A DNA stretch of 64,000 nt from Gammaproteobacteria bacterium. Its GTDB lineage: Bacteria; Pseudomonadota; Gammaproteobacteria; Burkholderiales; Rhodocyclaceae. The notes below the pieces were generated by a model. It made no database searches, was not told the DNA's origin, and worked only from the letters and a program-made list of their open reading frames with translations. The DNA is taken from the NCBI GenBank assembly GCA_018825305.1, contig JAHJEO010000022.1, positions 62,001-126,000 on the forward strand. The letters run 5' to 3'. Position 1 is the first letter of the stretch, and every line of letters starts with the position of its first letter. A program made the position numbers and the translations under genes. Shown in pieces: positions 9,100 to 18,787 of this stretch.

Positions 9100-9930
9100 G
9101 TGATGCGAATGTATTTCTGCCTCGCCGCATTGTCGCTCGCCATTTTGCCGGTCGCCGCCCTGGCTGCCGATGAAACCTCGCCGTCCATCAGCGTCGTCGG
9201 CGCGCAGACCGATGTGGAGTCGAACGCGACCTACTGGCTGCGCAAGCGCGAGGGATGGTTCTGGTACCGCGACCCGCCCCAGTTCCTGCCTCCGCCGAAG
9301 GAATCGCCTGCCTCGCCGATCCGCCCACCAGAGCTGGTCGGCTTCGAGGCGATGCAAAAGCGCCTCGACGACCTGAAGCGCGTCGCCGTGATGAACCCGA
9401 GCGATGCGAATCTGCTTGCCTACATGCGCTATCAGCGATTTGTCATGAACAAGTCGGAGCTGTTCGCGCAGAACTGGCAGCGCCTGGTCTGGACGGTGCC
9501 CGACCTCGACTACGGCCTGACGGGTCGGCCGACCAATTCGATGGCCGTCGCCGCCTTCGACGAGCAGCAGCGGGACCGCCAGGCACAGACAGTTCGGAAT
9601 CTCGCCGCGACACAGGGGCTGCTGTTCATCTTCCGCAGCGACTGCCCCTACTGCCATCGCCTCGCACCCATACTCAAGCGCTTCGAGCAGGAATTCGGCA
9701 TGACGGTCTTCGCCGTGAGCCTCGACGGCCGTGGCCTGCCCGAGTACCCGAGCCCTCAAGCGGACAACGGTATCGCCGCGCGCTTGAACAGCACGATCGT
9801 GCCGGCGCTCTACCTCACGGCGCCGTCCACGCGGCAGATCCGCCCCGTCGGCTTCGGCCTGATGGCGATGACGGAGCTGGTCGAGCGCATCGCGGCCCTG
9901 GCGCAGGATCCGCGCGAGAACCCGCTGTAG
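9100..9930 (+). CDS. traF: TraF, thioredoxin-like pilus-assembly protein (F-type)
   Basis: 276 residues. Possible starts are GTG 9100, ATG 9103 or ATG 9109, all before one signal peptide ending near ALAAD. The C-terminal half is a thioredoxin fold with FRSDCPYCHRLAPIL, giving a complete CXXC (Cys182/Cys185), and a TIVPALYL cis-proline loop. In F the homologous TraF often lacks the active cysteines, whereas TrbB has them. Here TraF itself keeps the redox pair, so it may act as the oxidoreductase for TraU/TraN/TraH. WFWYRDPP is typical of the family N-terminus. Confidence 0.9.
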   Translation: MMRMYFCLAALSLAILPVAALAADETSPSISVVGAQTDVESNATYWLRKREGWFWYRDPPQFLPPPKESPASPIRPPELVGFEAMQKRLDDLKRVAVMNPSDANLLAYMRYQRFVMNKSELFAQNWQRLVWTVPDLDYGLTGRPTNSMAVAAFDEQQRDRQAQTVRNLAATQGLLFIFRSDCPYCHRLAPILKRFEQEFGMTVFAVSLDGRGLPEYPSPQADNGIAARLNSTIVPALYLTAPSTRQIRPVGFGLMAMTELVERIAALAQDPRENPL

Positions 9931-9947
9931 GAAACCAAGGAAGACCG

Positions 9948-11393
9948 ATGACCACCCGACCGAAACGCATCATGGCCTGCCTGCTCGCGGCAACTCTGGC
10001 GACGGCCCCCACCGCCAGCCAGTCCGCCAATCTCAATGCCGAGATGCAGGCGATGTTCAACGATCTGGGGGCGCTGGGCAATGTCACCTCGCCCGGCGCC
10101 TTCCGTGGCCAGGCGATGAACCTCTACACGGGCGGCGGCCTCATGATGCGCGCGCCGGGACGCAACTATCCTCTCGTCAATGCGCAGTTGCCGAGCCTGC
10201 GCGCCGGCTGCGGCGGCATCGACCTCTTCGGCGGGGCCTTCTCCTTCATCAACAAGCAGCAGTTCGTGGCACTGCTGCAGAACATCGGCTCGAACGCCAT
10301 CGGCTACGCCTTCAAGCTCGCCCTCCAGTCGATCTCGCCCGATATCGACAAGCTGCTGACCGAGTTGCAGGACCAGATGAACAAGATCAACGCCATGAAC
10401 ATCAACTCCTGCGAGGCGGCGCAATCGCTGGTCAATGGGATCGTCGGCGAATACGACAATTCGGTGCAAAGCGGCTGCGCCAACATCTCCCAGTACCTGG
10501 GCAGCGTCACCGACCGGGTCGATGCCCGGCTCACCTGTGCCACCAACGCCCCGTCGGTGGTCAGGAACGCCGCCAATTCCGGCGATCCGAACGTGCGCAA
10601 TGCCACCTTCGTCAAGGGCAACGTGATCTGGCTGGCGCTGAACCAGGTGGGCGGCACCATCAGCCAGCAGGAGAAGGAACTGATCATGAGCGTGATCGGC
10701 AGCGTCATCCTCTACCCGCCGGCGGACGACGGCAGCGGCGCGATGCCGCGCTACATCGAGCCGAGCATCGTCGGCCTGCGTGATCTGCTGCTCGGCAGCG
10801 GCGCCTCGGCCACGGAAGGCAACGTCGATATCGAGGTCTACGTCTGCGACGAAGCGGTCGAGTGCCTCAACCCCGTCCGCACCACCGTCTCCGCCAAACC
10901 CTTCACGCGCCTGGTGTCCGAGCGGCTGCGCCGCATGTCCGACAACATCGCCACGCGCACGCCGCAAACGCCTGCCGACATCGGCTTCATCAACAACACC
11001 TCGGAACCGGTCTACAAGATGCTGGCCGTCGCCAACGCCGTGCCGGGCTCGAACACCGCCGAGACGCTGATCGAAACCTACAAGGACGTGATCGCGCTCG
11101 ACTACGCCGAAACCTTCCTCAGTCGGGCGATTCGTCAGGCATTGAGCGCGCTCTCGCAGACCCTGAAGCGCACCGGCGTCGAGCAGCAGTACGTGGAGAC
11201 CTTGCGCCAGAACGCCCAGGAGGCCCATCGCCAGCTTCTCGCCGAAAAACAGACCGCCTACGCCAAGGTGCGCTCGGTCTCGTCCATGACGCAGGACCTG
11301 CAAACCCTGGAACGGCAACTCTGGAGCTCGATGCCGTCGACGGTCAAAGCCATGCTCGATTTCAGCGCCAATTCGGGCGCACGCGGTTCCTAG
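9948..11393 (+). CDS. traH: TraH, pilus-assembly/outer-membrane complex protein
   Basis: 481 residues; ATG 9948 follows a purine-rich AAGGAAGACCG. A signal peptide (to about SQSAN) precedes the TraH hallmark YTGGGLMMRAPGRNYPLV and the RAGCGGIDLFGGAFSFIN motif. Helical, coiled-coil-prone sequence fills the C-terminal third (about 390-470), as in other TraH proteins. TraH is a periplasmic/outer-membrane protein required for F-pilus assembly and acts with TraF and TraU. Full length. Confidence 0.93.
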   Translation: MTTRPKRIMACLLAATLATAPTASQSANLNAEMQAMFNDLGALGNVTSPGAFRGQAMNLYTGGGLMMRAPGRNYPLVNAQLPSLRAGCGGIDLFGGAFSFINKQQFVALLQNIGSNAIGYAFKLALQSISPDIDKLLTELQDQMNKINAMNINSCEAAQSLVNGIVGEYDNSVQSGCANISQYLGSVTDRVDARLTCATNAPSVVRNAANSGDPNVRNATFVKGNVIWLALNQVGGTISQQEKELIMSVIGSVILYPPADDGSGAMPRYIEPSIVGLRDLLLGSGASATEGNVDIEVYVCDEAVECLNPVRTTVSAKPFTRLVSERLRRMSDNIATRTPQTPADIGFINNTSEPVYKMLAVANAVPGSNTAETLIETYKDVIALDYAETFLSRAIRQALSALSQTLKRTGVEQQYVETLRQNAQEAHRQLLAEKQTAYAKVRSVSSMTQDLQTLERQLWSSMPSTVKAMLDFSANSGARGS

Positions 11394-11437
11394 CCGACCG
11401 ACCACAGTGCTGGCCGTGCCGCCGGATCCAACCCTTC

Positions 11438-14401
11438 ATGTTTGAAATCTACGCCTACGGCAACGTCGATACCCTGACCGGGGTGTTCAACGCCATCGCC
11501 GCCATCATGGGTGGTGACGACTACTTCGGGCTGGTGAAGACCGTCGCTGTGACCGGCGTTCTGGTCGCGGCCTTCGCCGGATTATTCACACCGGGCCGGT
11601 TTCACGGCTGGAGCTGGCTGATCGGTTTCATGCTGCTCTACTACGGTCTGTTCCTGCCCAGGGCCGATGTGGTGATCGTGGACAAGCTGGGCAGTCAGTC
11701 GCCGGTGGTGGTTGGCAATGTCCCGATCGGTGTGGCCTTCTTCGGCCACTACACGAGCAAGGTAGGCGACGTCATGACGCGGTTCTTCGAGACCGCGTTC
11801 CAGGTAATCCCGGCGCCGAATGCACAACTCCCCAGCGAGCTGGCCTACCAGAAGAACGGGGTGCTGTTCGGCAACCGGCTGATCCAGGCCTCCCGCCGGG
11901 CCAACGTCACCGACCCGCAGCTGCGTACCGACCTGATCGCCTACGTCTACAATTGCACCCTCTACGACCTGCAGGACGGCACCATCGACCCGGCGGCCTT
12001 CTCCCAGAGCACCGACATCTGGGCGCTGATGGGAACCCCCAATCCGGCACGGTTTTCTACATATGGCAACCCGGTGCAGGTCGATACCTGCCCCAACGTC
12101 TACACCTACGTCGCCAGCCGTCTGCCGGCCGAGGTCGCGCGCGCCCGGGCGATGCTCGCGTTTCAATTGAATCCCTCGCTCGACCCCACCGCCGCGCAAG
12201 GCGTGATCGACAGCCAGATCGAACAGGCCTACTACAAGACCAAGATCGCGACGGCCGCCCAGGGTGCGGCCGACCTCCTGCGCCAGAACATCATGATCAA
12301 CCTGATGCAGGATACGAGCAGCATCGTCGGCCAGAAGATCAACGACCCCGCTTCCATCATGATCGCCACCGCCCGGGCGAACGCCACGGCCTCGATCAAT
12401 TCGTCCTTCCTGACCATGGGCAAGGTCGCCGAGCAGGCCCTGCCGCTGGTGCGCAACGTGATCGAGGCGATCATCTATGCGGTATTCCCGTTCGTGTTTC
12501 TGCTGTTCTTGCTGGCCCAGGGACGAGGCCTCGGACTGGCGCTCAAGAGCTTCGTCCTGAGTCTGGTCTGGATCCAGCTCTGGCCGCCGCTCTACGCGAT
12601 CCTCAACTACGTGGCCACACTGGCCAGTGCGAAGAACCTCGAAGCCGCGGCGCGCATGGGAGCATCGACCCAGGGCCTGTCCCTCGAAACGGCATCGAGC
12701 ATCTACCACGGCGCCATCTCCGACCAGGCCGTGGCGGGCTACATGGTGATCTCGATCCCGATCATCGCAACCGCCATCATAAAGGGCGGCGAAGTCGCCT
12801 TCCAGGCGGTCACCGGTGTCGGGCCGATGCAGTCGGCCGTGTCGGGAGAATCGAGTGCGACGAGCAAGGGCAACGTCAGCCAGAGCTCGGTCTCCATCGA
12901 CCAGCAGCAACTCGCGCCGAACAGATCCTCCGCCTTCATGTCCACGACGAGCAATGCTCACGGCAGCACCATTCAGGGCAGCGGGCCGGATGCCGGCGTC
13001 TTCCGCTACCAGGCCACCCTGAGCCGCTTGGCCACGACCTTCACCTTCGGAGAGCGCCAGGCAACCTCCCTTTCAGAGAACGCCCGCGAATCGGAAACCC
13101 TCGCCAGGACCGAACGCGACTCGATGCAGCGCAGCCAGTCAGCGGCACTGACCAATGCACTCGGCATCCAGGAAAGTTTCGACCGCTCGCAACAACGCTC
13201 CGGCGCCAGCACCACGTCCGATGGTGGCTCCACCTCTACCCAGCTCCAGAAACTGAACTCAGTCGCCCGCGAGGTGAACCGGCGCCTGGGATTGGGTGAG
13301 GAATCGACTGTCGGCAAGAGCGTCGTTGCTTCGGCCTCCGTCGGCGCCATGATCCCCCTCACCGAGATCGGTGGGCAGGCGAAAGCGGAAGGCCGACACG
13401 TCGACCAGCAAAAACTCCAGAGCGCCTACGACTACGCACGCAAAGCCGTCGAGACATCGCAGTTGTCGGAAGCCACTGCGCTGGTCAAGGAATTCCGCTC
13501 GTCGGATGCCTACCAGTGGGCGCGCGGCAGCCGAACCACCGGCACTTCCGGCTTCGACTCCTCGTATCGCGAGGCGGTCGATCATCAATCCGCCAGCGAG
13601 AACGCCTATGGTCGCTCCAGGGAACTCACCCGTGCCGCGCAGTTCATGAGCGAATGGAGCAGCGGCGCCCAGACCGATTTCACCAACTATGCCGCGCGCC
13701 GGCTTTCTGAACGCGGGTTGCTCCGCGAGGATGATCCGATCAAGCTGCAGCGCGCCGTCACGGAGATCGCCTTCGGCTACGCGAAAGGCGGTGACGTCGG
13801 CAGTCAGTTCGTCCCCGGCGACAGCCCCTTGGCGCCGAGCCGCCCACTGCCGCAACTCCTCGGCTGGGGCTCATCGACGCTGCGCGATGATTTCAACCAA
13901 AACGATGCGCCCAGGAACGTCGATGCGGTGCGAGGTCAGGCGGCGGAAAACGTCGGCGCCATTCGCGATGGCCAATCCCGCCAGCATGTAATACCAGGGC
14001 AAGGCGTTGCCAATGACCTCGCGACACGAATACGTGCGAAGGAAACCGGGGCCGCCACGACCATCGATACGCGCAGAAGGGAAGTCACCCAGGAGCAAGG
14101 CGCCCTTAGCGAGCGCTACAACGCGACTGTGCAAGTCGACAAGGTGAGCCCAAATCACGGCGGAAACAAAGCAGTCTGGGACACCGTTGGCGCACAGACT
14201 GACAACCGCGCCACGCTTGGCGCGCCTCCGCAGAGGCCAAGTATCAGCGAGTGGCATCTCGACAAAGACGGAGTCCCGGTCGTTGGACCAAGGCCGGGGT
14301 CACAGGAAGCAGCAGTACCAGGCGCAAAGGCTGAACACGCTGCGGGGCAGAAAAAAGACCATCGTCCGACCGACCGGACGGCAGCGACAAAGAAGCAGTA
14401 G
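11438..14401 (+). CDS. traG: TraG, inner-membrane mating-pair protein
   Basis: 987 residues. It starts MFEIYAYGNVDTLTGVFNA, a typical TraG-N opening. Several membrane segments lie in the first 480 residues (around 25-75 and 345-470), followed by a long hydrophilic periplasmic domain rich in Ser/Thr/Gln. In F the N-terminus helps pilus assembly and the C-terminal part acts in mating-pair stabilisation and entry exclusion. It is the last gene of the transfer operon here. The hydrophilic tail (after about residue 850) is low complexity and is the least conserved part. Confidence 0.92.
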   Translation: MFEIYAYGNVDTLTGVFNAIAAIMGGDDYFGLVKTVAVTGVLVAAFAGLFTPGRFHGWSWLIGFMLLYYGLFLPRADVVIVDKLGSQSPVVVGNVPIGVAFFGHYTSKVGDVMTRFFETAFQVIPAPNAQLPSELAYQKNGVLFGNRLIQASRRANVTDPQLRTDLIAYVYNCTLYDLQDGTIDPAAFSQSTDIWALMGTPNPARFSTYGNPVQVDTCPNVYTYVASRLPAEVARARAMLAFQLNPSLDPTAAQGVIDSQIEQAYYKTKIATAAQGAADLLRQNIMINLMQDTSSIVGQKINDPASIMIATARANATASINSSFLTMGKVAEQALPLVRNVIEAIIYAVFPFVFLLFLLAQGRGLGLALKSFVLSLVWIQLWPPLYAILNYVATLASAKNLEAAARMGASTQGLSLETASSIYHGAISDQAVAGYMVISIPIIATAIIKGGEVAFQAVTGVGPMQSAVSGESSATSKGNVSQSSVSIDQQQLAPNRSSAFMSTTSNAHGSTIQGSGPDAGVFRYQATLSRLATTFTFGERQATSLSENARESETLARTERDSMQRSQSAALTNALGIQESFDRSQQRSGASTTSDGGSTSTQLQKLNSVAREVNRRLGLGEESTVGKSVVASASVGAMIPLTEIGGQAKAEGRHVDQQKLQSAYDYARKAVETSQLSEATALVKEFRSSDAYQWARGSRTTGTSGFDSSYREAVDHQSASENAYGRSRELTRAAQFMSEWSSGAQTDFTNYAARRLSERGLLREDDPIKLQRAVTEIAFGYAKGGDVGSQFVPGDSPLAPSRPLPQLLGWGSSTLRDDFNQNDAPRNVDAVRGQAAENVGAIRDGQSRQHVIPGQGVANDLATRIRAKETGAATTIDTRRREVTQEQGALSERYNATVQVDKVSPNHGGNKAVWDTVGAQTDNRATLGAPPQRPSISEWHLDKDGVPVVGPRPGSQEAAVPGAKAEHAAGQKKDHRPTDRTAATKKQ

Positions 14402-14414
14402 AAACGGCCGGATT

Positions 14415-14684
14415 TCAGTCGTCGGCTGCCCCGATCTCCAAACTGCCGAGACCGTTGCTGGTGAGGTATCCAGGTGCGTCGTCGCCGTATCGGCTGGCCG
14501 AATTGCCGGTGACCATCGGGTCGTTATGTACCCACCGGACAAAGTCCGGGTCAATTCGGCGATCCGCCTCCGCGCGCTCGTCATCCGACAACAACGGCAT
14601 CGACAAAGCGGCGCGAATCGTAATGGCCAGATTCGCAAACGAGTCGGTCAGGTATTCGCGGAGAGATTTTGGTTCAATGCTCAC
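14415..14684 (-). CDS. Hypothetical protein convergent with traG
   Basis: 89 residues from a GTG at 14684. An ATG at 14810 would add 42 less convincing residues. The stretch LREYLTDSFANLAITIRAAL followed by LLSDDERAEADRRIDPDFV has balanced, protein-like composition with a predicted helix. The gene runs toward traG with a 13-bp gap. No family is recognised. It could be element cargo or an immunity-like small protein, but I have no evidence for a function. Confidence 0.4.
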   Translation of the reverse strand: MSIEPKSLREYLTDSFANLAITIRAALSMPLLSDDERAEADRRIDPDFVRWVHNDPMVTGNSASRYGDDAPGYLTSNGLGSLEIGAADD

Positions 14685-14839
14685 AACACACTCAGGATAG
14701 AAGCAATACTGCAATGATACGCTTGTCATTTTATTCGTCAACGCTGGAGAACATTTTCCCGGGAATATCCTATGTTTGGCCGACGAGTCTTTCAGCTTTA
14801 TCGGCTCCAAGGCGAATTGATCTTCATCTGTCGGGTCCT

Positions 14840-15216
14840 CGGCCTTATGTAGCGCTCCACATAAGGCCGATTATGCGGATCGCTCGATTATGTGGACTTG
14901 ATGCTCGGTGCTCACCCTGAGGCCTTGGCTGACGTGGGGGACGACGAAACGAAGGTCGACATAATCCACAAGCCATCAAGAGAACGGCAATGTAGTCGAC
15001 GTGACAGTCAGAGACTCCTTTTCGCTGCACTACCAACCTTCATGCTCTTTCGCGGGGAATCAACGACCACTCATGCTTACCCAAGTGGCTACCTAACTCC
15101 GGAAGTTATGTGGAGCCTGCCGTTACATCAAGCGCCGAAGAGCCGCGCTACGCTTGGCGTCAGAAACATGCCGCCCGCGATAGTCCACATAATTGAGCGA
15201 TCCGCATAATCGGCCT
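14840..15216. mobile_element. 35-bp inverted-repeat pair with TTATGYGGA motifs (probable mobile-element relic)
   Basis: Arms at 14864-14898 and 15182-15216 are inverted copies differing at one base. Their outer ends are 353 bp apart. Each arm holds TTATGCGGA and TTATGTGGA about 10 bases apart. A third structure, an 11-bp perfect palindrome (CGGCCTTATGT with an 8-base spacer) at 14840-14869, abuts the left arm. Further copies of the motif occur near 14957 and 15107. The interior has no convincing gene. The pattern resembles tyrosine-recombinase binding sites at ends of small elements, but no recombinase is present here. Confidence 0.55.
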
Positions 15217-15339
15217 AAGCGGCCATTTAGAGTCTGCGGATTGGGCGGCAGCTGCATTTCGCATTGCCGCCGTTCAAAGACATTAAAGAGAAGAGCGTGG
15301 GACAGCAGCTCGGAATGCTAGGTCACGGAACGTTGCCGG

Positions 15340-15897
15340 TCAAATAGCATCGCGCGCCGTCCATTGGAGCTCAGCTTCGATGCGGCGGCGGTACGCGGTG
15401 TCAATCTGCCGGGGCGCGAATCGAACATAGCGTTCGGCAACGTCGCGCTGGGCGCCGGTTAGGCGACCGAGGTACTGCATCACCTCGTCGGCGGAAGGTC
15501 TTGCTTCCGAACCGCTGAACTTCGGCGGCAGATTGGTCCAGACGACGTGAGCTATGCCGCGAGCAACAGCCCACTCAGAAAGTTTGGGAATCAGTTCGGG
15601 GGAAGCCTGACCAACTGACCACGTACCGATATGTTTGCTTCCGTTCTTCTCCAGTATTCCCTCGCGCTTGCGAAGATCTGTTCTTGCGGAAGCTAGGTCG
15701 GCAGCGTCCATCACTGCCCACAGCGAGCGAACAGGGGTTTCGGTCTGGACCAGAACAAGCGTAATTCGCCCGTCCTGTGACTGCCTCGCGAACTCAACAT
15801 GGATCAGCGGCCCATCATCGAACCAGCGACGCTGAATTGGTAGTTCTCGCGGGTCCCAGACCAGGGAGCCCCAGCCAAGGCAGGCGATGGTAGTCAA
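15340..15897 (-). CDS. Small protein, possibly gamma-glutamylcyclotransferase-like, third gene of defence operon
   Basis: 185 residues. The N-terminus [17 protein letters not shown] resembles the YGSL loop that opens gamma-glutamylcyclotransferase-like folds. [17 protein letters not shown] and the SLWAVMD region complete a compact alpha/beta domain. The fold call is a guess from the opening motif. The gene is 28 bp downstream of the zinc-hook ATPase on the same strand, so it is probably co-transcribed as the third member of that operon. Whether it belongs to the defence system or is a passenger cannot be told from one locus. Confidence 0.6.
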   Translation of the reverse strand: MTTIACLGWGSLVWDPRELPIQRRWFDDGPLIHVEFARQSQDGRITLVLVQTETPVRSLWAVMDAADLASARTDLRKREGILEKNGSKHIGTWSVGQASPELIPKLSEWAVARGIAHVVWTNLPPKFSGSEARPSADEVMQYLGRLTGAQRDVAERYVRFAPRQIDTAYRRRIEAELQWTARDAI

Positions 15898-15925
15898 CGC
15901 TCGCCCCGAGTTTCGTGGAGGCCAT

Positions 15926-17611
15926 TCATGCCTTCAAATACATGGCCGAGACCAATGGGCCGAGAGCTACCTCGGCCTCGTCGAAGTCCGACTCTGACAA
16001 CATCTTGTACTGCTCGGTCAGTTCGATTTTCCGGTCGAAGGGAATATCGGTGTCGATCTCGGAGCCGAGAATGAGCTGGGCTCCTCGCGGCAGCCTGCCG
16101 GACAGGAAGCTGATAACTTTGGGCAGGTTGATATGGTCTTGCCCCTGCTGGTTAGGGGAGTCAACGACCAGCGGGATGCGGAAGGATCCCTTCTCGCCAT
16201 AGCACGCGGCCCAGAGGGCGGCGTAGTAGGCTAGGACAGACCGCGGACCGCCGCTGCCGGAGAGGTTGGGCCGGCTGGTGAGCTTGGCCTTGCCCGTGTC
16301 GGTCATCGGCAGGCTCAACTCGACGAGGGCTGCCGAGTAGGCCTCGCGAAATATTTTCAGAATCTCCTTCGATCGGTTGCGATCGGTCAGCTTGCTCATG
16401 GCCTCCGTCATCCGCTCATGTTCCAGCAGGTGGCCGGACATCTCGGTCTCAAGGATCACCCGTTCGTCCTCGAAGGCTCGGAAGGCTTTTTCGGCGCCCA
16501 TGCTCTCGACAACTTGGCTGAACTGCATATCCCCGCGCCGGGTGGAAAGAAGCGCCGCGACTTTGCGGTAGCTCTGCTCGAGTGCTGCGATCTCGGTGTT
16601 CGTCCTCGAAAGCTTGTTCTCGATCTCGCGCGCGTCCTTGCGGAGGCGGACGGTGATGTCGCGCAAGGACCGGGCGTCCTCGGCGTAGGTTAGAAGGTCG
16701 AGGAAGGACTCGGAATGCTCCGCGTTGCACACGGGGCATACGAGCACCTCGCGCGGCTCGGAGCGCAGGAATTGGGAGTCGCCCTCGTAGATGCTCAGGG
16801 CCTCGTTGGCGAGGTTGGATTGCAGGTGGATCGAGGAGAGCAGCTCCCTCTCCTTGACCGCTTGGTCGCGCAGGATCTCCTGCCGCTTGTTGATCGAATT
16901 GACCTCGGTGGTGAGCTGCTCGATGTCGATCTTGAAGTTCTCCGGTTCGATCTTCGGCCCAGACATCGAGAACGACTTGCCGACCCGCTCGCGGGCCTTT
17001 TCGAGGAAGCCGCGTTCCTTCCTGAGGTTGTCGAGAACCTGCTGCTCGATGTCCCTCTTGGCCTTCGCCTCGTAATACTCGGGAGGCTTGATGCCGGAGA
17101 AGTATTCAAGGATGGAGCCGATGGGAGCCTTGAATTGGGCCAGTCCGGTGAAGGTGTTCCAGTCGGTCTGCCAGCTGCCGTCTTGGTTGATGTAGAAGGG
17201 AAGGAAGAAGCACTTGGGGTCGGCCGGGACTGTCCGGGATTGCTTGTCGGTGAGCGGTAGGTTGAACCCAGTCACGTCCGCAAAGGCGGCGCTCCATTCG
17301 CCGTGATCTCCGGTCGAAGCGAGGATACGGCCTTCGGGGTCGAACAGGGCCCGGGTGCCGGTCTGGTGGAGAACGGAGAACCTGTGCCCATCGACGCTGA
17401 ACCCGACCTTGGAGATCGTGTTCTCGTCCCACTGGCTCAACTCACCCTCCGGGCGCGCCCCGAGCGTCGTGAACAGAGTCTTGATCAGGCTCGACTTGCC
17501 GGTGTGGTTCCGGCCGAGGATCAGGTTTTTCCCCGAGTGGAACTCCACGCGCCTGGCTCGCCTGTCCCTGCGAGAGAGCATCCAGATGTCTTCGAATAGA
17601 AAGCTTCTCAT
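15926..17611 (-). CDS. Rad50/SMC-like zinc-hook ATPase (LmuB or ABC-3C-like)
   Basis: 561 residues. Walker [11 protein letters not shown] is at 33-42. Long coiled-coil arms flank a zinc-hook CPVC (Cys292/Cys295). The signature-like [18 protein letters not shown] lies near 455, and a Walker-B-like [10 protein letters not shown] near 480 has Ser after the Asp instead of the usual acidic residue. This is the architecture of the small Rad50-like ATPases in Lamassu (LmuB) and ABC three-component defence systems, which sense invading DNA and control a nuclease partner. The partner is the Cap4-type gene 33 bp upstream. The exact subfamily is uncertain. Confidence 0.8.
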   Translation of the reverse strand: MRSFLFEDIWMLSRRDRRARRVEFHSGKNLILGRNHTGKSSLIKTLFTTLGARPEGELSQWDENTISKVGFSVDGHRFSVLHQTGTRALFDPEGRILASTGDHGEWSAAFADVTGFNLPLTDKQSRTVPADPKCFFLPFYINQDGSWQTDWNTFTGLAQFKAPIGSILEYFSGIKPPEYYEAKAKRDIEQQVLDNLRKERGFLEKARERVGKSFSMSGPKIEPENFKIDIEQLTTEVNSINKRQEILRDQAVKERELLSSIHLQSNLANEALSIYEGDSQFLRSEPREVLVCPVCNAEHSESFLDLLTYAEDARSLRDITVRLRKDAREIENKLSRTNTEIAALEQSYRKVAALLSTRRGDMQFSQVVESMGAEKAFRAFEDERVILETEMSGHLLEHERMTEAMSKLTDRNRSKEILKIFREAYSAALVELSLPMTDTGKAKLTSRPNLSGSGGPRSVLAYYAALWAACYGEKGSFRIPLVVDSPNQQGQDHINLPKVISFLSGRLPRGAQLILGSEIDTDIPFDRKIELTEQYKMLSESDFDEAEVALGPLVSAMYLKA

Positions 17612-17644
17612 ATGATTTTGTCCGAAGGGTTCTGATCAGTTTTC

Positions 17645-18787
17645 TTAGGTCTGGTCCACGCATTTCCTGACGGCCCTCAACGCGATGTGTGCGGTCAATT
17701 CCGCCGCCCGGAAGGACGGGTGCGACGGCGCCAGATGATTCCTTGCCCCGTCGAACAAGGGGCCGAGGAGCGGTCCCGGGGTGTTCTTTTCCAGCCATGC
17801 GTCGCAGTCGGACGCGAGGAGGGAGGTCCGCGGGTCGTCACCACCCATGACCTGTCGTTTGTAGATGGCGGCCATCGCGACCCGGACGCTCGTCGCCTCC
17901 ATGAAGTTCAGAGCCCCCTCGATCACAAGTTGTTCCAGCCATGTCTCGGCGAGCGCCGCGAGGTCGGGCACTTGTTCGAGGGATCCGAGGGCGGAGGCGA
18001 ACTGCCCACGCGAATATCCTCTCTGCCTGCGGATTTCCTCGAAGTTCAAGCACGAGTCGGTCTTGGCGCCAAGCGGGCCGACCTCGGCGAGCAGGGCGTC
18101 GACCAAGGACTTGGCCTGCCCTGCGTGGCGCGGGCTGCGCTTGTTTAGGAATGCGACGGCGACCCCTTGGACATGGGTTGCGGGCGCGTCGGGATGGATC
18201 GGGACCTTCTCGACGCGAATCAGTTCGGGGTTGGCGGGGGGTGCTCCAGCCTCGTGCAGGGATTCGAGCCCAGCTTTGAGCAGTTCAAGGTGCTCGGCTT
18301 CAAGCTGGGATAGGTCGCATGAGACCGAGGTGGCAGCGTTGTCGCCGTTAGCGAGTGGCAGGTTGCAGCCGGTGTTAGAGAGGAACACCCCCGAGCTTTT
18401 CAGGTCCTTGAAGGCGAGCACGGCGGAGTAGAGCTTGCCGATGGGGCTATCCTTGATCTCGTCGGTGCTCTTGCCGGGTCGGCGCTTATTCGCGGGAGCG
18501 GGCAGGCGGGTCAGATGGCTCCACTCCCACTCGCCGCGATCCTTCTTCTTGACCTGGTAGACGCGCACGGACGACGGGGCAGTCTCGGAGTCGAGCTCGG
18601 CGATGTCCTGAACGGCCTCGAAGAGGATCAAGAAATCATCGGCCCCGCTCTCCTCGAGCTCGAACATTCGCGAGAGCGCCCACGCCCGCTGGAAGTCCAC
18701 GCCCTTCTGGTTGTGGCCTCCGCCGGTCTCCGCCAATTCCTTGCTGCTGGCGACGCGAAACACCTCTTCGGTGTTGCTGTTCCCCAT
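17645..18787 (-). CDS. Cap4-type (DUF4297) nuclease, effector of Lamassu-like system
   Basis: 380 residues. The N-terminal domain has the DUF4297/Cap4 dsDNA endonuclease pattern: GGHNQKGVDFQRAWAL, then ILFEAVQDIAELD (Glu57, Asp61) and VRVYQVKKKD (Gln78-Val-Lys80). Together these make a PD-(D/E)XK-like active site. The C-terminal half is helical and unassigned. Paired with the downstream zinc-hook ATPase it matches LmuA(Cap4)-LmuB Lamassu operons or DdmA/DdmC-like pairs, where the nuclease degrades phage or plasmid DNA after the SMC-like protein is triggered. First gene of the operon; ATG 18787. Confidence 0.8.
   Translation of the reverse strand: MGNSNTEEVFRVASSKELAETGGGHNQKGVDFQRAWALSRMFELEESGADDFLILFEAVQDIAELDSETAPSSVRVYQVKKKDRGEWEWSHLTRLPAPANKRRPGKSTDEIKDSPIGKLYSAVLAFKDLKSSGVFLSNTGCNLPLANGDNAATSVSCDLSQLEAEHLELLKAGLESLHEAGAPPANPELIRVEKVPIHPDAPATHVQGVAVAFLNKRSPRHAGQAKSLVDALLAEVGPLGAKTDSCLNFEEIRRQRGYSRGQFASALGSLEQVPDLAALAETWLEQLVIEGALNFMEATSVRVAMAAIYKRQVMGGDDPRTSLLASDCDAWLEKNTPGPLLGPLFDGARNHLAPSHPSFRAAELTAHIALRAVRKCVDQT

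Noticed and set aside
9810-11405. 531-codon minus-strand frame opposite traH
   Set aside because: The traH frame has clear family motifs; the antisense product is repetitive and has no recognisable domain or start signal.
14892-15209. 105-codon frame inside the inverted-repeat element
   Set aside because: Extends into both repeat arms, with no domain; likely chance reading of the element interior.
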